Below, piece after piece: positions 1 through 4,425 of a stretch of DNA of 5,829 nt. Position 1 is the first letter of the stretch; the number at the start of each line of letters is the position of its first letter. The position numbers and the translations under genes are program-made. The notes below the pieces were generated by a model. That model did no database searches, was not told the DNA's origin, and saw only the letters and a program-made list of their open reading frames with translations. Source of the DNA: JANNHK01 sp034408875 (GTDB taxonomy: Bacteria; Actinomycetota; Acidimicrobiia; IMCC26256; PALSA-610); NCBI GenBank assembly GCA_034408875.1, contig JAWXCJ010000271.1, forward strand, positions 1-5,829, written 5' to 3'.

Positions 1-1
1 C

Positions 2-187
2 TTCGCGCAAGTCGCGGCGTCGCTGCGCCACGCCGGCCGCAAGACAACCGCTCGAACCTACGACGCGATGATCGCCGCGATCGCGATCAGCAACGCGCTC
101 CCGCTCTACACGTGCAACCCGACAGACTTCGCCGGCATCGGCGATCTCACCGTCGTCGCAGTCCCGCACCCGACCGAATCGACGTGA
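2..187 (+). CDS. VapC-type PIN-domain ribonuclease toxin, C-terminal part (5' end outside window)
   Basis: This is the last 61 residues of a PIN-domain protein of the VapC toxin family, metal-dependent ribonucleases that cleave cellular RNA unless bound by their antitoxin. The frame is open from the window edge to the TGA at 185-187. The visible part has the typical VapC ending: a YDAMIAA helix carrying the third conserved acidic residue (Asp codon 62-64), then a short hydrophobic helix, the strand LPLYT and the CNPTDF motif (Asn codon 116-118, Asp codon 125-127). The family is usually about 130-140 residues, so slightly over half of the protein and any antitoxin gene should lie upstream. The visible part has no frameshift or lost key residue, so the gene may be functional. 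An antisense remnant of another vapC starts within about 10 bp of its stop. Confidence 0.8.
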   Translation, partial: FAQVAASLRHAGRKTTARTYDAMIAAIAISNALPLYTCNPTDFAGIGDLTVVAVPHPTEST

Positions 188-194
188 CGGAACA

Positions 195-413
195 GCTGCC
201 CGGGTCGAGTTCGGCGGCCCGTTCGAAGACGGTGGTCGGGAGCTCGATGATCGTCAGGACGTCGAGGCGTCGGCGCGCTTCGGCCGGTACTGCCGGCGAA
301 TGACGCCGCGCCGCGCGCAACGTCTCGATGGGTAGAAGGTCGCAGGAGAACAGCTCCGGATCACCGGTCTCGGCCCACCGGCGCATCGCCGTCGAACCGG
401 ACTCTCGCGGTAC
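195..413 (-). pseudogene. vapC remnant (central part of a PIN-domain toxin), antisense
   Basis: Read on the minus strand from about 413 down to 195, the translation matches the central part of a VapC toxin. It has a PRESGS segment as found near VapC residue 15, then RRWAETGDPELF, the segment SCDLLPIETLRAARR with the conserved Glu of the second PIN motif, a spacer helix, the strand LTIIELP and the helix FERAAELDPGS. In intact relatives DPGS-type segments lead into LRSLDAIHLA, with the third catalytic Asp; here the match stops abruptly and continues into sequence antisense to the neighbouring vapC. At the N-terminal side the expected DTSA motif is absent in frame; only an HAD tripeptide (minus, 437-429) sits at about the right place. 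Lacking both the start and the C-terminal half, it should encode no active nuclease. The frame has no internal stop, so decay may be recent, or selection on this frame may simply be weak. Confidence 0.6.
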
Positions 414-485
414 GGCGCGGTCGCGGCCGTCTGCGTGGAACCCACAAATCACACGGCTCCCGCCCGGCGTCACCGTCCCCGATCC

Positions 486-563
486 GTCGATGTCGCCACC
501 GCGCAACTCGCCAGCGGGCGCGACTACCGGGTGGTCGAAATCGGAGGCGTCCTCGTCGGCTGA
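486..563 (+). pseudogene. possible C-terminal gene remnant (weak ATP-grasp-like tail)
   Basis: In this frame the sequence reads VDVATAQLASGRDYRVVEIG, followed by GVLVG and a TGA at 561-563, with clear G/C preference at third codon positions. It resembles the end of ATP-grasp-domain proteins, where a VDVA strand, a polar turn and an RVVEvG strand precede the C-terminus. The usual continuation (G-D-G-Q-V-S) is not seen. Upstream the same frame stays open but becomes Arg/Pro-rich and overlaps the antisense vapC remnant, so no whole gene can be present. The match is short and from memory of the family pattern; chance similarity is quite possible. Confidence 0.2.
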
Positions 564-614
564 TCGGGGGCCACGGGCTGATTCGCGGCTGTGTCCGGCA
601 CCGCCATGTCCGGG

Positions 615-627
615 TAGCGTCGGGGCC
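615..627 (+). promoter_or_regulatory. putative -10 element for a leaderless SEC-C gene transcript
   Basis: TAGCGT at 615-620 fits the actinobacterial TANNNT -10 pattern. It is separated from the GTG start at 628 by 7 nt, the spacing expected if transcription begins at the start codon itself. No Shine-Dalgarno-like purine run is present before the GTG, which supports a leaderless message. No good -35 box is seen 17-18 bp upstream. Confidence 0.45.
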
Positions 628-3105
628 GTGGAGCTCACACCCGAGGAAGACGCCGCGCTCGCGGCCGCGTTCGAGGAACTCGCCGCGGGGCCCTTGCCCT
701 TCGATGAGCTGCTCGACCGGCTCCAGCGCCTCGGCATCGTCGTCGACACCTACGAGCTCGACGAGGAGGTGCTCGACGGGCTGCTCATCACGACCGACAG
801 TGCGTGGACCAACGAAGACGGCATCGTCGCGCTGACTTCGACCCTGCTCGACGGCGCCGTGTTCACCCACCGGATCTCGGCCGACGAACTGGCGCGCGGC
901 GTTGTCGATGTCACACCCGACCTCGTCGCACTCGACTACGACCTCGACGCGATGCGTCTCCCGACCGGCGAGTCGATCACGGTTTCATTTCCGTTCGAGG
1001 GTGAACCCGACCTCGACGATCATGGTTCGCTTCGGGGTCCGCCCGGATGGCTCGCCGGTTACGCGCCCGACGACCTGGTCGCGTTCTCCCGGAGCGGCGA
1101 CGGCGTGCGGTTCGCGCGCATCGACGACGCCGGCGAGGGTACGGCCGAGAGCGACGCGTTGGGCGCCGCGTGGGCGTTGCACTATCGCCCGGGGATGGGC
1201 GTCGAGCCGTTCGAGTTCGTCCTCGACGCCATGTGCGAGAACCCGGCCCTGTTCCGGAGCCCGGTTGTGCCTGTCACCGAGTTACTCGGACGCGCCGGGC
1301 TTCGCTGCGTGGGGGCGTTCGCCGGGCGCGCCGACGAACCGTTCGAGCCGCCGGGAGTCGTCAGCGATCGACTGAGCCGCGAGCGCATCGAGCGCGCGTA
1401 CGGCTTCGATCGTTGCTGTTCCGCGGCGTTCGACATCGTGGTCGACGCGTGGCGCGAGTGGGTGTTGCAGCGGCCCGGGGCGCGCGTCACCCCGCCCGCG
1501 GCGGCGGGCGCCGCGCTCGCACACGGGTTCGTCGCCATCGGCTTCGCGCAGTGGGTTACCGACGCGCTGGGCCCGCGTGACCAGGTTGGCGACTTCGCGA
1601 CGGCGTTGTGCGGCGACGGCCCGATCGCGACGGCCGCGGCGCTGTACGTGCGTGCGTACAACGCGGAGATGGGCGGGCGGGTGCTCGACGCGGAAGACGA
1701 CCTCGTTTCCGCGCTGCGCGCCGACCCCGAGAATGTGTTGGCTGCGCTCGAACTCGCGGAATACGCATTCGACCGGGGCGACATCTCCGGTGCGATCGCG
1801 CGGCGCCGCCAAGCCGGCGTGCGCTCCGACGACCCGCAGTCGATATACCTCGCCGGCCTCGCGCGCCGAGCGGCGAACATCGGCCGCAACGATCGGTGCC
1901 CGTGCGGCTCGGGCCGCAAGTACAAGGCGTGTTGCCTGGTATCGCCCAAACCGCTTCCGCTCGAGGGGCGGGGCGGGTTGCTTTGGCACAAGCTGGCCCG
2001 CTTCGCCGTGCGGCCGGCGCGCCGCGCCACCGTTGTCGGGATCGCATCGAGCGCATGCGACCCCGACGATCCCGATTTCGGTTCACGACTCGTCGAGCTG
2101 GCCGGCGACCCGTTCGTCGTCGACCTCGCCGTGTTCGAAGGCGGCGCGGCCGACGACTATCTCGAGACGCGCGGTGTGCTCCTCCCCGACGACGAGCGCG
2201 ACGCACTCGCCCACTGGTGCGACACCAACCGCCGCCTGTGGGAGATCACCGCATGCGATCCCGGGCGCACCATGACGCTGCGCGACACGGCGACGGGCGC
2301 CACCGTCGTCGTCGTCGAACGCGCGGGATCGCAGCACCATCAGCGGGGCGAGTACCTGCTGGGCCGGGTCGTGCCCGTCGGGTCGCAACACCAGCTCGTC
2401 GGCCAACCGCTGCTCATCGGGCTGCGTCACCGTGCGAGCCTGCTTCACCTGCTCGACTCCGAACCTGACGCCGACGCGTTCGCCGCGTTCTACGGCGACA
2501 TGCTCGCACCGCCGGTGTTGACGACCCGAGAGGGCGAGCCGTTCGGACTGCATCGCGCCGTCGTGCGCGGCGACTCCGACGCGCTCGTCGCGGTGCTCGA
2601 CACCTACTACGAGTTCGACGGTGACCAGTGGGTCGAGACCGTCGAGATCGGCGGCGACTCGGTCGTGCGCGCCGCGTTCGAGTTCGACGACGACGGAGCG
2701 CTCTCGGTCATGACGTTCTCGGCCGCGCGGCTGTCACGCGTGCTCGACGTCCTTCGCTCCGAGATTTCGGACCTCGACATCGAGATCGTGCTCGACGACG
2801 AACCCCATGACGGCGAACCCCATGACGGCGAACCCCATGACGGCGAACCGCTCGATCTCGTGCCGGTACCCGATGCGGCCGCGCTCATCGAGCGCCTCAT
2901 GCGCGAGCACGAATCCGCGTGGCTCGACGAGTCGGTTCCCGCGCTCGCCGGGCTCACGCCGCGTCAGGCCGCCGCCGACCCGACCCGGCGCGAAGACCTC
3001 ATCGCGCTGCTCGCCGAGTTCGACCGCCTCGGAGCGCGCACTCCCGCCGGGGCGGCGACGTTCGACGCCGGACGGTTGCGCGCCGCGCTCGGCATAGAGG
3101 GCTGA
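628..3105 (+). CDS. SEC-C zinc-motif protein with TPR-like region and antitoxin-like C-terminal segment
   Basis: This encodes an 825-residue protein, probably cytoplasmic: no signal peptide or membrane segment is visible. Residues 1-330 are acidic and unassigned. Residues about 332-411 are Ala-rich paired helices resembling TPR repeats. Residues 418-437 form a SEC-C motif with Cys424, Cys426, Cys435 and Cys436 (CPCGSG then CC), a zinc-binding element first known from the SecA tail and present in many unrelated proteins. Residues about 452-720 resemble a region seen in other SEC-C proteins (LPDDE at 519-523, TLRD, then RGEYLLGRVVPVG at 573-585). Residues 725-741 are EPHDG repeats. Residues about 752-799 (W765, PALAGLTPR at 771-779) resemble the toxin-binding domain of Xre/MbcA/ParS antitoxins. 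GTG 628 was chosen because coding character starts there and a -10 element precedes it; the frame is open back to 328 but that part is not protein-like. No molecular function can be assigned; a role as an adaptor is conceivable. Confidence 0.8.
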   Translation: MELTPEEDAALAAAFEELAAGPLPFDELLDRLQRLGIVVDTYELDEEVLDGLLITTDSAWTNEDGIVALTSTLLDGAVFTHRISADELARGVVDVTPDLVALDYDLDAMRLPTGESITVSFPFEGEPDLDDHGSLRGPPGWLAGYAPDDLVAFSRSGDGVRFARIDDAGEGTAESDALGAAWALHYRPGMGVEPFEFVLDAMCENPALFRSPVVPVTELLGRAGLRCVGAFAGRADEPFEPPGVVSDRLSRERIERAYGFDRCCSAAFDIVVDAWREWVLQRPGARVTPPAAAGAALAHGFVAIGFAQWVTDALGPRDQVGDFATALCGDGPIATAAALYVRAYNAEMGGRVLDAEDDLVSALRADPENVLAALELAEYAFDRGDISGAIARRRQAGVRSDDPQSIYLAGLARRAANIGRNDRCPCGSGRKYKACCLVSPKPLPLEGRGGLLWHKLARFAVRPARRATVVGIASSACDPDDPDFGSRLVELAGDPFVVDLAVFEGGAADDYLETRGVLLPDDERDALAHWCDTNRRLWEITACDPGRTMTLRDTATGATVVVVERAGSQHHQRGEYLLGRVVPVGSQHQLVGQPLLIGLRHRASLLHLLDSEPDADAFAAFYGDMLAPPVLTTREGEPFGLHRAVVRGDSDALVAVLDTYYEFDGDQWVETVEIGGDSVVRAAFEFDDDGALSVMTFSAARLSRVLDVLRSEISDLDIEIVLDDEPHDGEPHDGEPHDGEPLDLVPVPDAAALIERLMREHESAWLDESVPALAGLTPRQAAADPTRREDLIALLAEFDRLGARTPAGAATFDAGRLRAALGIEG
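2800..2850 (+). repeat. in-frame 15-bp tandem repeat (EPHDG units)
   Basis: The unit GAACCCCATGACGGC occurs three times without a mismatch (2800-2814, 2815-2829, 2830-2844), followed by a partial copy GAACCG. The preceding GACGAC looks like one more degenerate partial unit. Each unit encodes Glu-Pro-His-Asp-Gly, so copy changes keep the reading frame. It lies in a probable linker between the globular region and the C-terminal helical segment of the SEC-C protein. Perfect identity of the copies at wobble positions indicates recent expansion. Confidence 0.95.
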
Positions 3106-3130
3106 ACACGGATCGCCGACGCGACGATCG

Positions 3131-3145
3131 GCTCCTGGTCGGAGC
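3131..3145 (+). terminator. weak hairpin after the SEC-C gene
   Basis: GCTCC (3131-3135) and GGAGC (3141-3145) form a 5-bp stem with a 5-nt loop, 26 bp after the stop codon. There is no T-run behind it. An adjacent GATCG/CGATC pair (3111-3115 and 3125-3129) could form another short stem. It may slow or end transcription before the vapBC promoter, but such small stems are common by chance in GC-rich DNA. Confidence 0.2.
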
Positions 3146-3153
3146 TTCCGCCT

Positions 3154-3181
3154 GTCTATATCAGCTTCTATACTTCTACCT
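3154..3181 (+). promoter_or_regulatory. vapBC promoter with probable autoregulatory operator
   Basis: A short AT-rich island stands out in the GC-rich sequence directly before vapB. TATACT at 3169-3174 is a strong -10 match, and the ATG follows after 7 nt, so the transcript is probably leaderless. The island contains TCTATA twice (3155-3160, 3167-3172) and CTTCTA twice (3165-3170, 3173-3178). VapB antitoxins usually repress their own operon, alone or with VapC, by binding such repeats over the -10 region. The assignment of the repeats as operator is inference. Confidence 0.6.
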
Positions 3182-3433
3182 ATGGCGTTGAGCATCAAGA
3201 ACGACGAGGCCGATCAGCTCGCACGAGAGCTGGCCGCGACCACCGGGGAAACGATCACCGATGCCATCGTCGTGGCCCTGCGGGAACGGCTGACCCGGGA
3301 GCGGGCGAAGCGAGGTCAGGGTGTCGAGGCTCGTCTGCGCCGACTGGCCGACGAGGTCGCGACCCTGGAAGTCGTCGACGACCGATCCGCCGACGAGATC
3401 ATCGGCTACGACGAACGCGGCCTCCCGACGTGA
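3182..3433 (+). CDS. vapB: VapB-family antitoxin (Rv0623-like / PSK-type)
   Basis: This encodes an 83-residue antitoxin that binds the VapC encoded next to it, blocks its RNase site, and probably represses the operon. The N-terminus, MALSIKNDEADQLARELA, followed by TGETITDAIVVALRERL at about residues 21-37, is the typical DNA-binding and dimerisation part of the Rv0623-like VapB family (Pfam PSK_trans_fac). A charged linker follows, and the C-terminal tail with D-R-S-A-D-E-I-I-G-Y-D is the conserved segment that in this family wraps into the toxin's active site. The length is normal for the family. No Shine-Dalgarno box is seen and a -10 element lies 7 nt upstream, so the ATG is probably the transcript's first codon. 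Its TGA overlaps the GTG of vapC, so the two are translationally coupled. Confidence 0.93.
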   Translation: MALSIKNDEADQLARELAATTGETITDAIVVALRERLTRERAKRGQGVEARLRRLADEVATLEVVDDRSADEIIGYDERGLPT

Positions 3434-3837
3434 CGACCGTCGTCGTCGACACGTCGGCCGCCGTCGCGATCCTGACCGACGAACCGCCCGCCGACGGCCT
3501 CGCGCGCGCACTCGCCGGCGCCACCCGGGCGGTCATGTCGGCCGCAACTCTCGTCGAGTTCGGCATCGTGCTCGAAGCCCGCTTCGGCCCCGCCGGTAGC
3601 GGCATCGTCGAACGCTTCCTCCGCGACGCCGCCATCGAGATCGTCAGCCTCGACCGTGACCACGCCGACCGCGCGCTCGAAGGCTGGCGCCGCTACGGCC
3701 GCGGCCGTCACCGCGCCAAGCTCAACCTCGGTGACTGCTTCACCTACGCGCTCGCCGTCGCCACCGACGCGCCGGTGCTGTGCGTCGGCGACGACTTCGC
3801 CGCCACCGACGTGGCTGTAATCCCAACGCAAGGCTAG
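3430..3837 (+). CDS. vapC: VapC PIN-domain ribonuclease toxin
   Basis: This encodes a 135-residue PIN-domain toxin, a Mg/Mn-dependent endoribonuclease held inactive by VapB. All expected acidic residues are present: Asp7 in VVVDTSA, Glu43 in TLVEFGIVLEAR, Asp102 in LNLGDCFTYALA, and Asp121/Asp122 in CVGDDFAATDV. LGDCFTYALA and GDDFAATDV are characteristic of the VapC group that pairs with Rv0623-like antitoxins. The length is normal and the protein looks intact. The GTG start overlaps the vapB stop by 4 nt (GTGA), which favours fixed antitoxin-to-toxin synthesis by coupling. Which RNA it cuts (tRNA, rRNA or other) cannot be told from the sequence. The TAG stop lies within the CTAG shared with the convergent NYN gene. 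Confidence 0.94.
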   Translation: MTTVVVDTSAAVAILTDEPPADGLARALAGATRAVMSAATLVEFGIVLEARFGPAGSGIVERFLRDAAIEIVSLDRDHADRALEGWRRYGRGRHRAKLNLGDCFTYALAVATDAPVLCVGDDFAATDVAVIPTQG

Positions 3838-4337
3838 AACGCCAGAGCCGGAGCGCGCCCCGAAACCTCCGGCCACGAGTGTGATGCCCGCACCTGGCCA
3901 AGAGCTTCCGGCGCGAGTGACACGACCGGGAACCCGGCGGAGTACCAGCTCCAGTGCACCGAATCCGCTCGCGCGACGACCCGCACGTCGACACCGAGAT
4001 CGGGCGCGCCCGACGCTCGCGGCAGGAAGATGTGGTCGCCGCTGCCGATCACGAGCCGCGTCGCGCGCCGGGCCACGAACTCCGGCGCGGCGTGCGCGAG
4101 CAGCGCGAGGTCCGCGCCGTCGCGGCCGTGGGCGCAGTGCATGCGACAGGGGACCGCGACGTCGAACGCGACCCGTTCGGCGAGGTGCGGGTTCATGGCG
4201 ACGTAGACGAGATCGCCCGGTTGCCACTGCGCGGCGTCCAGGTAGGAGTGCAGCGTCTCGATGGCTTCCCCCGCGCTCACGCGAGGGCTGCCGGCGAGGT
4301 TCTCGAGGTCGACCAGGTGCAAGGTGCGGGAAGTCAT
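3834..4337 (-). CDS. NYN-domain (PIN-like) putative nuclease
   Basis: This encodes a 167-residue protein made almost entirely of an NYN-type domain, a PIN-like fold of metal-dependent, mostly RNA-acting nucleases. It starts with LHLVDLENLAG (Asp10, Asn13), as in many NYN proteins. PGDLVYVAMNPHLAERVAF follows at about 40-58, then GRDGADLALL (Asp73, Asp76) and RLVIGSGDHIF (Asp101), the strand GVDVRVVAR, and a variable tail. The acidic residues fit an intact metal site. ATG 4337 was chosen because homology begins right after it, although the frame stays open to 4565. A CAGAGT hexamer (plus 4344-4349) lies 6 nt upstream of the start. The gene diverges from the RecQ-like helicase and converges on vapC. 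It has no antitoxin-like partner of its own. Substrate and role are unknown. Confidence 0.8.
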   Translation of the reverse strand: MTSRTLHLVDLENLAGSPRVSAGEAIETLHSYLDAAQWQPGDLVYVAMNPHLAERVAFDVAVPCRMHCAHGRDGADLALLAHAAPEFVARRATRLVIGSGDHIFLPRASGAPDLGVDVRVVARADSVHWSWYSAGFPVVSLAPEALGQVRASHSWPEVSGRAPALAF

Positions 4338-4425
4338 GCCCCGACTCTGATGACGGCGTGTGACAACTACATGGGTGTGATTCCGAACGGCCGAATGTGG
4401 CGCACCCACGCGCGATGCTGCGGCC
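4338..4425. promoter_or_regulatory. divergent promoter region between the NYN and recQ-like genes
   Basis: These 88 bp must contain the start signals of both genes. Before the helicase ATG, GATGCT (4414-4419) lies 6 nt upstream; before the NYN ATG, CAGAGT on the minus strand (4349-4344) also lies 6 nt upstream. Both are TANNNT-like with one mismatch and fit leaderless initiation. GTGTGA occurs twice as a direct repeat (4358-4363 and 4375-4380), 17 bp apart, and could be a regulator site acting on both genes. No Shine-Dalgarno box is seen on either side. Confidence 0.4.

Larger units (their letters stand above)
188..627. other. 440-bp stretch without an intact gene, containing gene remnants
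   Basis: No complete, convincing gene lies between the vapC stop and the GTG of the SEC-C gene. Long open frames exist on both strands, but most of their translation is low-complexity Arg/Ser/Pro, as expected for open frames in GC-rich DNA. Two stretches look protein-like: an antisense VapC-like segment (about 195-413, minus) and a short possible gene tail ending in TGA at 561-563 (plus). The last part, up to 627, carries the presumed promoter of the SEC-C gene. I see no transposase, att-like repeat or structured RNA here. Confidence 0.55.

Noticed and set aside
328..627. 100-residue N-terminal extension of the SEC-C gene, start ATG 328
   Set aside because: The frame is open but the translation is Arg/Ser/Pro-rich, overlaps the antisense vapC remnant, and loses the codon bias seen after 628; the GTG at 628 has a -10 element at the right distance.
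1182..2030. 282-residue minus-strand open frame inside the SEC-C gene
   Set aside because: It is a shadow of the SEC-C coding frame; low-complexity Ser/Ala/Arg translation and no motif.
2800..2850. Short CRISPR-like array
   Set aside because: The repeats are directly adjacent, with no spacers, and are in frame inside a gene.
2607..2957. Minus-strand frame with repeated Gly-Ser-Pro-Ser-Trp
   Set aside because: This is only the reverse reading of the EPHDG-coding tandem repeat.
3831..3849. Bidirectional terminator between vapC and the NYN gene
   Set aside because: Only a 4-bp GGCT/AGCC pair is possible, overlapping the stop codons, with no T-run on either side.
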